DNA of 9,361 nt from Patescibacteria group bacterium UBA6816. GTDB taxonomy: Bacteria > Patescibacteriota > Patescibacteriia > UBA2591 > UBA6264. The stretch is from NCBI GenBank assembly GCA_002452615.1, contig DKES01000004.1:1-9361 (forward strand), read 5' to 3'. Below are positions 1 through 6,101 of this stretch, piece after piece (the first letter of the stretch is position 1; each line of letters starts with the position of its first letter). The notes beneath the pieces were generated by a model. That model was not told the DNA's origin and did not search any database. It was given only the letters and a program-made list of their open reading frames with translations. Both the position numbers and the translations under genes were made by a program.

Positions 1-2
1 AG

Positions 3-1871
3 AACAAACTCTTTCAAAAATCTAGTTTTAAAAGAACAGTCTTTTTTGTGTTAGCTGATATTTTGATTGTGGGTGGTTCTTGTTGGCTCGGTTTTTTCTT
101 ACGCTTTGATGGCCAAATTCCTGGACAATATCATGTCATGATTAAAGGATTCATAGTTTTGGCTATTATCTTCACCCTGTTCTTTTTTATCTTAGAACAT
201 CTTTATTCTGTTTCCTGGTCTTTTGTTAGTATCCGGGAAATTTTAAAAATATTACGTGCCACTATTATTAGTTTTGCCGTGGTAGGAACCACCTTATTTA
301 TCTTGAAAGACCATCCTGTTTTTAGGGGCTTCCCCCGCTCCATTATCTTTATCTCAGGATTAATCACTTTTCTTTTAGTTTCTTTTCTCCGCTTTTCTAA
401 AAGAATATACCTTCAATCTCTTAAAAACGGTTTAAAAAAGAAATCCGGCCAACCCACCTTGATTATTGGGGCGGGTGAAGCCGGAGAACAATTAATTCGG
501 CATATTAATTCTTCTTCTCAAACCCTTTATAATCCCCGAGGCTTTATTGATGATAATCCCATGAAACAAGGGGTGATTATCCACGGGATTAAAGTTTTAG
601 GAACGATTAAACATTTACCAGAAATAATTAAAAAATACCAAATTACTCAGGTGATTATGGCCATGCCCACGGCCCCGCGTAAAACCATTAAAAAAACCAT
701 TGATTTGTGCCGACAAAATGGAGTCCAAAAGATAAAAATTATTCCTTCGACGGCAGAAATCTTAGCAGAAAAAGTAAGTTTAAGTCATTTAAGGGAAATT
801 TCTATTGAAGACCTTTTAGGTAGAAAAAAGGTGGAAATTGATACTCAGGCCATTAAACAATATATTACTGATAAAAAAGTCTTGATTACTGGCGCAGCCG
901 GGTCAATTGGGGCTGAATTATGTGCCCAAGTTTGTAAATTTAAACCTCAGCAATTAATTTGTTTAGACCAAAGTGAAACCGGCACTTTTTACTTGGAAAA
1001 ACAATTAAACCAGGATTATCCAGAAATTAATAAAAAATTCCTTATTAGTGACATTACTAATCAGGAAAAAATAGATAGAATCTGGCAAGAGAATGAGCCA
1101 GAGGTGGTTTTTCACGCCGCCGCCTACAAACATGTCCCTTTAATGGAAAATAACCCTGATGAGGCCATTAGAAACAATGTTTTTGGGACTTTAAATACAG
1201 CTCAAGCCTCTTTAAAAAACAAAGTAGAAAAATTTGTAATGGTTTCCACTGATAAAGCCATTAACCCGACTTCAGTAATGGGGGCGAGTAAAAGAGTTTG
1301 TGAAATGATTTGCGTGTGGTTAAATAAAGGTGGGGACAGTCCCCATTCGGGGACAGTCCCCGAGACCAAATTCTGTGCGGTCAGGTTTGGTAATGTTTTA
1401 GGCTCTCAAGGAAGTGTGGTCCCGGTTTTTGAAAAACAAATTCAAAAAGGTGGACCCGTAGAAGTCACTCACCCGGAAATGAAAAGATATTTTATGGTCA
1501 CGGCTGAAGCTTGCCTTTTAATTATGCAGGCCGGGGCCACCAGCCAAGGAGGTGAAGTTTTTGTCTTAGACATGGGTCAACCAATAAAAATTGTGGATTT
1601 AGCCAGAGAAATGATTAAATTAGCTGGTTATCAACCTGACGTGGATATTCCCATTGTTTTTACTGGAATTAGACCAGGAGAAAAACTCTTTGAAGAAATC
1701 ATGACTGACCAAGAAAAACCCACTCGGCATGAAAAAATCTTTCGGGCCCAACTAACTAAAGTTGACGAAGAAAAACTAACCAAGAGTTTAGAGGAATTTA
1801 AAAGAGCTCTGGCTCAAAATGACCAAGCAGCGATAATTAAAATACTAAAAGGTTTAGTACCAATACAATAA
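3..1871 (+). CDS. Membrane-anchored nucleotide-sugar 4,6-dehydratase (FlaA1/PglF/WbpM/CapD type), 5' end outside window
   Basis: Probable NDP-sugar (UDP-GlcNAc-like) 4,6-dehydratase making precursors for surface polysaccharide or glycan. The frame is open to the left edge. A GTG at 48 could serve as a start, but the 15 in-frame residues before it (with KRTVFF leading into the first membrane helix) read like family sequence, so the true start probably lies upstream. Numbering from that GTG: hydrophobic helices lie at about 1-20, 33-52, 70-86 and 96-114. A first Rossmann domain has GAGEAG at 141-146, and a second has TGAAGSIG at 281-288. The catalytic region is STDK at 400-403 and MGASK at 411-415, where Met replaces the usual SDR Tyr, as in PglF/FlaA1 relatives. 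RFGNVLGS is at 446-453. Length fits the long family type (about 600-650 aa). Residues 429-438 are encoded by a duplicated DNA palindrome and look like an in-frame insertion. Family assignment is firm; the exact substrate is not. Confidence 0.93.
   Translation, partial: NKLFQKSSFKRTVFFVLADILIVGGSCWLGFFLRFDGQIPGQYHVMIKGFIVLAIIFTLFFFILEHLYSVSWSFVSIREILKILRATIISFAVVGTTLFILKDHPVFRGFPRSIIFISGLITFLLVSFLRFSKRIYLQSLKNGLKKKSGQPTLIIGAGEAGEQLIRHINSSSQTLYNPRGFIDDNPMKQGVIIHGIKVLGTIKHLPEIIKKYQITQVIMAMPTAPRKTIKKTIDLCRQNGVQKIKIIPSTAEILAEKVSLSHLREISIEDLLGRKKVEIDTQAIKQYITDKKVLITGAAGSIGAELCAQVCKFKPQQLICLDQSETGTFYLEKQLNQDYPEINKKFLISDITNQEKIDRIWQENEPEVVFHAAAYKHVPLMENNPDEAIRNNVFGTLNTAQASLKNKVEKFVMVSTDKAINPTSVMGASKRVCEMICVWLNKGGDSPHSGTVPETKFCAVRFGNVLGSQGSVVPVFEKQIQKGGPVEVTHPEMKRYFMVTAEACLLIMQAGATSQGGEVFVLDMGQPIKIVDLAREMIKLAGYQPDVDIPIVFTGIRPGEKLFEEIMTDQEKPTRHEKIFRAQLTKVDEEKLTKSLEEFKRALAQNDQAAIIKILKGLVPIQ
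1332..1361. repeat. Duplicated 13-nt palindrome inside the dehydratase gene
   Basis: Two identical copies of GGGGACAGTCCCC (1332-1344 and 1349-1361) are separated by ATTC. Each copy is palindromic around its central base, and the pair can also fold on itself. The block is exactly 30 nt, starts on a codon boundary and adds ten residues (GDSPHSGTVP) in a surface loop between the MGASK helix and the RFGNVLGS strand. It is much more GC-rich than its surroundings. Short palindromes of this kind are commonly intergenic, so a copy kept in frame within an enzyme is unusual. Confidence 0.85.
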
Positions 1872-1875
1872 CATT

Positions 1876-1996
1876 GGTTGGGTACTTGGGCACTTAGGGA
1901 TTGGGTGCTTGGGGATTGGGCACTTGGGGATTGGGAACTTGGGGATTGGGAACTTGAGGATTGGGAACTTGAGGATTGGGAACTTGAGGATTGGGG
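1876..1996. repeat. 15-bp minisatellite (about 8 units)
   Basis: Tandem array directly after the dehydratase stop codon. The best units read ATTGGGAACTTGAGG: 1945-1959, 1960-1974 and 1975-1989 are identical, 1930-1944 differs by one base, and 1915-1929 and 1900-1914 by a few more. A short 9-base unit (1891-1899) and an older unit (1876-1890) lie at the left, and a partial unit at 1990-1996 on the right. Divergence rises toward the dehydratase, so the right-hand units are the most recent. An A-rich tract of AAAACAT-like words (1997-2040) follows. Related sequence follows abiEii and wzz. Confidence 0.9.
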
Positions 1997-2040
1997 AAAA
2001 ACATTAAAACATTAAAACACGAGAACATGAAAACATATAG

Positions 2041-2086
2041 ACAATTTTGAATAATTGTTTTTTTATTTGACAATCTTTTTTATTGT
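2041..2086 (+). promoter_or_regulatory. Candidate AbiEi operator (two inverted ACAAT/ATTGT pairs)
   Basis: ACAAT at 2041-2045 pairs with ATTGT at 2054-2058, and ACAAT at 2070-2074 pairs with ATTGT at 2082-2086. The second pair overlaps the end of the -35 box and the spacer; the first lies just upstream of the -35. Characterised AbiEi antitoxins repress their own operon by binding inverted repeats at the promoter, so this layout fits autoregulation. That reading is an inference. The first pair followed by a run of T could also act as a weak terminator. Confidence 0.45.
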
Positions 2087-2094
2087 TTTATAAT
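2067..2094 (+). promoter_or_regulatory. Promoter of the abiEi-abiEii operon
   Basis: A perfect -35 TTGACA (2067-2072) and a perfect -10 TATAAT (2089-2094) are separated by 16 bp in very AT-rich DNA. Expected transcription start is near 2101, giving a leader of roughly 23 nt before the abiEi ATG at 2124, with no Shine-Dalgarno sequence in it. Confidence 0.85.
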
Positions 2095-2123
2095 ATAAAT
2101 AATGATTTCATTTATTTTACATT

Positions 2124-2753
2124 ATGGTAAAAAAACTGAATTTAAATTTAATAAGAAATAAATTCAAAACTAACGGCATTTTTGTCTTTACTCCTTTTAG
2201 TTTACAAAAATATTTTGACGTTTCCTCAAATGCGGCAAGCTTATTTTTAAGCCGAAACGTAAAGAAAAAAAATATCATTAAATTAAAAAATGGTTTTTAT
2301 TCATTTGCCGGCGATTATATAAACGAAATGCTTATTGCCAATAAAATCTACGAACCGTCATATGTCTCCCTTGAATATGCGTTATCTTTTTACAATATTA
2401 TTCCTGAAACAGTTTATTCAATTACCTCGGTTACAACAAAGACCACTCGTGAATTTAACATCAATAATATTGCTTATTCTTATTTGCATATCAAAAAAAC
2501 AGCTTTTACCGGATATGTTAAAAAATATTTTGATGAACAAGTGGCACTAATTGCCGAGCCGGAAAAGGCCCTAGCCGACTGGATATATTTTCTTTCGCTT
2601 GGGAAAAAGGGCCTAAACGATAGATTGGAATTAAAAAATATTAACAAGAAAAAATTAATCGGATACTGTAATCTTTTCCAAAGAAAAAATTTAATCAAAT
2701 TAATAGAAAAAATCTATGATGAGGTTGGAAGAAATTCAAAAATTATCTATTAA
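2124..2753 (+). CDS. abiEi: AbiEi-family antitoxin / transcriptional regulator (type IV toxin-antitoxin)
   Basis: Predicted antitoxin and autorepressor of an AbiE system, 209 aa. Residues about 20-62 read as a winged helix-turn-helix: a PFSLQKYF helix, a SSNAASLFLSRNVKKK recognition region, then the LKNGFYSF wing. The C-terminal part (about 65-200) contains YVSLEYALSFYNIIPE and AEPEKALADWIYFL, which match the AbiEi pattern of 'YvSleyAL...giipe' and 'a.pEKAL.Dliy'. It overlaps abiEii by 38 bp in another frame, implying a single transcript and coupled translation. The ATG at 2124 is the first start after the promoter in this frame. In known type IV systems antitoxin and toxin do not need to bind each other; the antitoxin counters toxicity and represses the operon. 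Family call is good; activity is untested. Confidence 0.85.
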   Translation: MVKKLNLNLIRNKFKTNGIFVFTPFSLQKYFDVSSNAASLFLSRNVKKKNIIKLKNGFYSFAGDYINEMLIANKIYEPSYVSLEYALSFYNIIPETVYSITSVTTKTTREFNINNIAYSYLHIKKTAFTGYVKKYFDEQVALIAEPEKALADWIYFLSLGKKGLNDRLELKNINKKKLIGYCNLFQRKNLIKLIEKIYDEVGRNSKIIY

Positions 2754-3444
2754 ATATCAGGTGGCCCCGTTAATGGTTGCTCGCGAATATTGCCAACATA
2801 ATATTTTAGCCAGTTTTTTTAATCAAAAAGGTTCGGAAAAACTTTTATTTAAGGGCGGAACCGCCTTGAGAATAGTCTATCACAGTCCGAGATTTTCCGA
2901 AGACCTGGATTTTACTGGTATTCAAAACATCAGCTATTATGAAATTGAAAAGATATTAACCGATACGTTAAAAAATTTATCCGACTGGGGATTTAATATT
3001 GATATTGAAGAAGCTAAAAAGACAAGTGGCGGATATTTGGCTAAAATCAATTTTACTTTCCATAAATTTAACTTTATTATTAATATAGAAATATCTTTCA
3101 GACAATTAAGAGGAAAATTTAAGAAAGGGATAACTTCTATTTCTAACGATTATATACACACTTACGACATTATTCACCTTCCCCAAGAAGAAATAATAAA
3201 GGGAAAAATAAATGCCTTGTTGGACAGGGCCAAACCTCGCGATTGGTATGATTTATATTTTTTTCTTCATAACAGCATGCTCGAACCTGAACAAAAAAAA
3301 GTATTACCTAAAATTCTTATCAAGCTCAAAAAAACAAAAATGGATTTTAAAAAAGAACTTAAAGAATTTCTACCTCATAGCCATCAAGCAATTATTAAAA
3401 ATTTTAAAGATATATTATTGGCAGAAATTACCAAAAATATATAA
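2716..3444 (+). CDS. abiEii: AbiEii/AbiGii-family nucleotidyltransferase toxin
   Basis: Predicted toxin of the AbiE pair, 242 aa, in the DNA polymerase beta-type nucleotidyltransferase superfamily. The core motif KGGTALR (46-52) is followed by RFSEDLDF (59-66), giving the expected glycine-rich signature and the E-D-x-D acidic cluster that would bind metal. A later basic motif, KGKINALLDRAKPRDWYDLY (162-181), has the conserved K and the RDxYDL of the family. All catalytic motifs look intact, so the toxin is probably functional. Some members of this superfamily add nucleotides to tRNA or other substrates; the target here cannot be read from sequence. The start could be either of two adjacent ATGs (2716 or 2719), both inside the end of abiEi. 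No terminator follows except the weak hairpin plus T-run at 3481-3505. Confidence 0.9.
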   Translation: MMRLEEIQKLSIKYQVAPLMVAREYCQHNILASFFNQKGSEKLLFKGGTALRIVYHSPRFSEDLDFTGIQNISYYEIEKILTDTLKNLSDWGFNIDIEEAKKTSGGYLAKINFTFHKFNFIINIEISFRQLRGKFKKGITSISNDYIHTYDIIHLPQEEIIKGKINALLDRAKPRDWYDLYFFLHNSMLEPEQKKVLPKILIKLKKTKMDFKKELKEFLPHSHQAIIKNFKDILLAEITKNI

Positions 3445-3458
3445 TTGCTAATTTTAGA

Positions 3459-3474
3459 ACATGGATTGGGTACT
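3459..3474 (+). repeat. Remnant of the 15-bp minisatellite after abiEii
   Basis: AACATGGATTGGGTACTT-like sequence just after the toxin gene resembles the first words downstream of the dehydratase stop (ACATTGGTTGGGTACTT) and of the wzz stop (ACATAGGTTGGGTACTT). One unit only, so it is either the seed or the remains of an array. Confidence 0.55.
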
Positions 3475-3480
3475 TTATGA

Positions 3481-3526
3481 ACAATTTTAAAGAATTGTTT
3501 TTTTATTTGACAATCTTTTTTATTGT
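3481..3526 (+). promoter_or_regulatory. Second copy of the candidate AbiEi operator, upstream of wzz
   Basis: The same two inverted pairs are kept: ACAAT 3481-3485 with ATTGT 3494-3498, and ACAAT 3510-3514 with ATTGT 3522-3526. The two base changes near the upstream pair (3489, 3492) fall in its loop and leave the arms intact. If AbiEi binds the left copy it should bind here too. This is inference from sequence identity. Confidence 0.4.
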
Positions 3527-3534
3527 TTTATAAT
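3507..3534 (+). promoter_or_regulatory. Promoter of the wzz-like gene
   Basis: TTGACA at 3507-3512 and TATAAT at 3529-3534 with a 16-bp spacer, identical to the abiE promoter. Expected start near 3541 gives an A/T-only-looking leader of about 68 nt before the ATG at 3609, again without a Shine-Dalgarno sequence. Confidence 0.85.
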
Positions 3535-3608
3535 ATAAATAATAATTTCATTAAATATTTTTAAACCTTTAATTTCAAAAACAAAAAAATTATTAATTTA
3601 TAAAAAAT

Positions 3609-4616
3609 ATGGAACCAGAACAAAAAGACCAAGAATATAACATTCATTTGGCCCAAGACCGGGACCAGTCTAAAAATCAAGTGGAAAAACCTCTTTTCCA
3701 TGATGAAGAAGATGAAATTGATTTACGCGACTATATTGAAGTTTTATGGCGCAGAAAATGGGCGGTTATGGCTATTTTTTTAGTAGCTGTAGTAGTTGCC
3801 GGCGTTGTTAGTTTTGTTATGCCTGAAACTTATCAAGCCAAAAACTTAGTAGAAATCGGACAAATTAAAGGAAAAATGCTTCAGTCCCCGGATGATATTC
3901 AATCAATTTTTAACCGGGACAATATTTTAAAAGAATTAAAAGAAAAATTAATTGAACCTTTGGATTTACCAGAAACCACAACCACTAATAGTATTGCCAA
4001 CATGTTTGATATTAAAAAAGCCAGTGAAGCGAGTACAAGTGATTCTCATTTTATTGAAATTTTGGGCCGGGCCAATACTCCGGAAAAAGCCGTGATAGTG
4101 GTAAAAACAGTCACAGAAAAACTATTAGATTATCACCAAAATATTTTTAAAGAAGCAGAAAAGACCTATGAAATTGAATTAGCCACAATTGAAAATAGTT
4201 TGGTTAAAACAGAAAAAGATTTAGAGAAAACAAAACAAGACATTAGCCGTTTAGAACAAGATATTCAAGTTTATCAGCAGGAAATTGATAAAAGAGATAA
4301 TATTCAAACTGAAGGCCAAGGCCGCATTGCTGAAAGCTATATTAATCTTTTAGCCGAAGTAAAAAATCAAAAGGAAAACAAAGAAAGTCAATTATTAAAC
4401 CTGGAACAAGAATTAATCAATTTAGAACAAGATGTTCAGCAAAAAATATCTGAACGAGTTTATCAAACCAAATCCACTAAAATAGAAGTGCCTTCAGTTA
4501 ATCCAGAAACTAGAATTGCTCCGAAAAGAAAGCAAAACGTAATGATTGCTGGAATTTTAGGTCTTTTTATGGGTATATTTTACGCTTTTGGAGCAGAATA
4601 CTTTAAAAGAACATAG
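3609..4616 (+). CDS. Wzz-type polysaccharide chain-length determinant (polysaccharide co-polymerase)
   Basis: Membrane protein of 335 aa expected to set chain length in Wzy-dependent polysaccharide export. Residues 1-40 are charged and cytoplasmic. EIDLRDYIEVLWRRKW (36-51) is the typical lead-in to the first membrane helix at about 51-70, followed by the characteristic PETYQA (72-77). The extracytoplasmic part includes a long coiled coil (about 180-285, rich in E, K and Q). A Pro-containing segment (PSVNPETRIAPKRK, 295-308) precedes the second helix at about 311-327, and the protein ends shortly after. No tyrosine-kinase (CpsD/Wzc) domain is fused, so a separate kinase may exist outside the window or be absent. 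It belongs functionally with the dehydratase upstream, from which it is separated by the AbiE cassette, but it has its own promoter. ATG at 3609 is the first start after that promoter in frame. Confidence 0.88.
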   Translation: MEPEQKDQEYNIHLAQDRDQSKNQVEKPLFHDEEDEIDLRDYIEVLWRRKWAVMAIFLVAVVVAGVVSFVMPETYQAKNLVEIGQIKGKMLQSPDDIQSIFNRDNILKELKEKLIEPLDLPETTTTNSIANMFDIKKASEASTSDSHFIEILGRANTPEKAVIVVKTVTEKLLDYHQNIFKEAEKTYEIELATIENSLVKTEKDLEKTKQDISRLEQDIQVYQQEIDKRDNIQTEGQGRIAESYINLLAEVKNQKENKESQLLNLEQELINLEQDVQQKISERVYQTKSTKIEVPSVNPETRIAPKRKQNVMIAGILGLFMGIFYAFGAEYFKRT

Positions 4617-4680
4617 GTTGGGTACTTGGGTACTTGGGGATTAGGAACTTGGAGATTGGGAACCTTGGGATTGGGAAGAA
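4616..4680. repeat. Degenerate second copy of the 15-bp minisatellite
   Basis: Begins at the last base of the wzz stop codon. Units are GGTTGGGTACTTGGG (4616-4630), a short TACTTGGGG (4631-4639), ATTAGGAACTTGGAG (4640-4654), ATTGGGAACCTTGGG (4655-4669) and a partial unit. It follows the same order as the array after the dehydratase: an identical first 15 bases, then a short unit, then full units. AACATAA-like A-rich words follow, again as in the first array. Confidence 0.8.
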
Positions 4681-4698
4681 AACATAAGAATATAAGAA

Positions 4699-4733
4699 CC
4701 CTGGTAGTAGAACGCTTCGCGTTCACTACAGGG
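4699..4733. repeat. Long imperfect hairpin (REP-like)
   Basis: The arms CCCTGGTAGTAGAACGC (4699-4715) and GCGTTCACTACAGGG (4719-4733) pair over 15 bp with single-base bulges in the left arm and a TTC loop; the inner GAACGC-TTC-GCGTTC is perfect. No T-run follows, so it is not a standard terminator. It resembles dispersed palindromic units and differs in sequence from the three hairpins downstream. Confidence 0.75.
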
Positions 4734-4774
4734 CAGGCATTAACATAAAAACACAAAAACATAAAAACAAACAA

Positions 4775-4920
4775 TGTTCCCACCTACGAGGTCTCGCCTC
4801 GTAGATAAATACATTAGTCCCACCTACGAGGGCTCGCCTCGTAGATACCTCCTAGATAAATACATTGTTCCCACCTACGAGGTCTCGCCTCGTAGATAAA
4901 TACCTCGTAGATAAATACAT
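4775..4920. repeat. Three tandem hairpin repeats (CTACGAGG...CCTCGTAG)
   Basis: Three consecutive units, 4775-4814, 4815-4865 and 4866-4920, each contain CCCAC, then CTACGAGG, a 5-base loop (TCTCG or GCTCG), CCTCGTAG and a closing ATAAATACAT. The 8-bp arms are perfect in all three copies (first copy 4784-4791 with 4797-4804). The second and third units are longer because they repeat a (C)CT(C)CTAG/CCTCGTAG-ATAAATAC tail. Units abut with no unique spacer, so this is not a CRISPR. They may be REP-like or remnants of an IS200/IS605-type element, but no transposase is present. Confidence 0.88.
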
Positions 4921-4936
4921 AAGAACATTGGAATAT

Positions 4937-4972
4937 AAAAAAAGCTTAAAGGTTTTGCCTTTAAGCTTTTTT
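4937..4972. terminator. Strong bidirectional intrinsic terminator
   Basis: GCTTAAAGG (4944-4952), loop TTTTG, CCTTTAAGC (4958-4966), with an A-run before (4937-4943) and a T-run after (4967-4972). It can stop transcripts coming from wzz on the plus strand and also those coming from recA on the minus strand. Confidence 0.9.
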
Positions 4973-4994
4973 ATTTATTCTCTAAGTTTATCTA

Positions 4995-5025
4995 AAAAGT
5001 TTGGTGGCTCAGCCACCAAACTTTT
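4995..5025 (-). terminator. Intrinsic terminator of recA
   Basis: Perfect 15-nt arms (4995-5009 and 5011-5025) around a single central base; the core is GTTTGGTGGCT/AGCCACCAAAC. On the minus strand it starts inside the recA stop codon and ends in TTTTT. Together with the terminator at 4937-4972 it insulates two convergent transcription units. Confidence 0.9.
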
Positions 5026-6064
5026 ATTCTTTGGCTGCTTTTTCTTCTTCTTCTTGCTTGACTGCTTGAAGAATTTCTTTTTTTAAATTATTGGCTAATT
5101 TTTTATTCTTTTTTAATTCATTTTTAGCGTTTTGCCAACCCACACCTAATTTTTCCTGACCATAACTTAAAGTATTACCTTTTTTCTGAATTAAATTATA
5201 TTTAGCCCCTAAATTAAGTAAATCTCCACTCCAAGAAATTCCTTCATTATACATTATTTCAAATTCACAAACTTTAAACGGAGGCGCCACCTTGTTTTTT
5301 ACAATTTTGCCTTTAACTTTATTACCAATAACATCATCTCCTTTTTTAATCTGGGCTAATTTTCTTACTTCAATTCTTACAGAAGAATAGAATTTTAAGG
5401 CTAAACCACCAGTGGTTGTTTCTGGATTACCAAACATAATTCCGATTTTCATTCTAATTTGATTAATAAAAATAACTGAAGTTTTAGTTTTACTAACAAT
5501 GCCGGTTAATTTTCTTAAAGCCTGGCTCATTAACCGGGCTTGTAATCCTATTTGTTGGTCCCCCATTTCTCCTTCAATCTCTCTTCGTGGAGTTAAAGCC
5601 GCCACTGAGTCAATCACAATAATATCAAAACCATTGGAACGAACCAGGGTTTCTACAATTTCTAAAGCTTGTTCTCCAGTATCAGGTTGGGAAATTAAAA
5701 GGTCATTGATATTAACCCCAATTTTTTTAGCATAATCAGGGTCTAAAGCGTGCTCGGCATCAATAAAAGCGGCGGTCCCGCCTCTTTTTTGCGCTTCGGC
5801 AATAATATGTAAGGTTAAAGTACTTTTTCCACTCATTTCCTGGCCAAAAATTTCAATAATCCGGCCACGAGGAATTCCTCCCACTCCTAAGGCTAAATCC
5901 AAAGAAAGACAACCTGTGGGAATAGAATCTACTTCCATTTTTTTTGCTTCCCCTAATTTCATAATCGTACCTTCTCCAAAGCGAGATTTAATTTGGTCTA
6001 CCGCTGATTCAGCTGCTTTTTGGCGAGGACTTTTTTCTGGTTCCTTTGATTTTTTTTCTGCCAT
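5024..6064 (-). CDS. recA: RecA recombinase
   Basis: DNA-dependent ATPase that forms filaments on single-stranded DNA for homologous recombination and repair, 346 aa, normal length. All landmarks are present: the N-terminal oligomerisation helix region (about 15-35), Walker A GQEMSGKST (74-82), catalytic Glu in FIDAEHALDP (E104), Walker B IIVIDS (148-153), DNA-binding loop L1 around EGEMGDQQIG (164-173), NQIRMKIG (201-208), and loop L2 FGNPETTTGG (211-220). The C-terminal domain ends in the usual acidic tail (EEEEKAAKE). The P-loop differs from the common GPESSGKTT at three positions (P to Q, S to M, T to S) but keeps the essential G, GK and hydroxyl residue. It has its own promoter upstream and its own terminator downstream, and its ATG at 6064 follows a leader of about 30 nt without a Shine-Dalgarno sequence. 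Confidence 0.98.
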   Translation of the reverse strand: MAEKKSKEPEKSPRQKAAESAVDQIKSRFGEGTIMKLGEAKKMEVDSIPTGCLSLDLALGVGGIPRGRIIEIFGQEMSGKSTLTLHIIAEAQKRGGTAAFIDAEHALDPDYAKKIGVNINDLLISQPDTGEQALEIVETLVRSNGFDIIVIDSVAALTPRREIEGEMGDQQIGLQARLMSQALRKLTGIVSKTKTSVIFINQIRMKIGIMFGNPETTTGGLALKFYSSVRIEVRKLAQIKKGDDVIGNKVKGKIVKNKVAPPFKVCEFEIMYNEGISWSGDLLNLGAKYNLIQKKGNTLSYGQEKLGVGWQNAKNELKKNKKLANNLKKEILQAVKQEEEEKAAKE

Positions 6065-6101
6065 ATATTTTAAATTTAATAATTAATCTTATCTTTATCT
6101 A

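Larger units (their letters stand above)
2041..2112 (+). repeat. 72-bp direct repeat, left copy (promoter-bearing)
   Basis: This segment matches 3481-3552 at 69 of 72 positions without gaps (differences at 2049/3489, 2052/3492 and 2104/3544). Similarity stops abruptly on both sides. The copies are in direct orientation, 1440 bp apart, and exactly bracket the AbiE gene pair. Each includes a full promoter and two inverted ACAAT/ATTGT pairs. Confidence 0.95.
3481..3552 (+). repeat. 72-bp direct repeat, right copy (promoter-bearing)
   Basis: Right-hand partner of 2041-2112, 69/72 identical, same orientation. It lies between abiEii and wzz, so each copy sits just upstream of an open reading frame on the same strand. 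Recombination between the copies would remove the AbiE module and leave one promoter upstream of wzz. Confidence 0.95.

Noticed and set aside
1872..2015. The minisatellite after the dehydratase stays open for 47 codons in the gene's own frame, encoding a GDWEL-like pentapeptide repeat if the TAA were read through
   Set aside because: The unit is 15 bp and poor in stop codons, so two of its frames are open by composition alone. The wzz-side array is read in a different frame relative to the unit, and there is no sign of a readthrough signal.
4580..4783. Minus-strand open frame with PNPQVPN-like repeats
   Set aside because: It is the reverse translation of the minisatellite plus the end of wzz, with no start signal and no family resemblance.
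4775..4920. Possible CRISPR array from the three repeated hairpin units
   Set aside because: Units abut each other with no unique spacers of constant length, only three copies exist, and no cas gene is near.
4865..5086. Plus-strand open frame across the hairpin repeats, both terminators and the 3' end of recA
   Set aside because: It runs through two strong terminators and antisense to recA; low-complexity F/K-rich translation.
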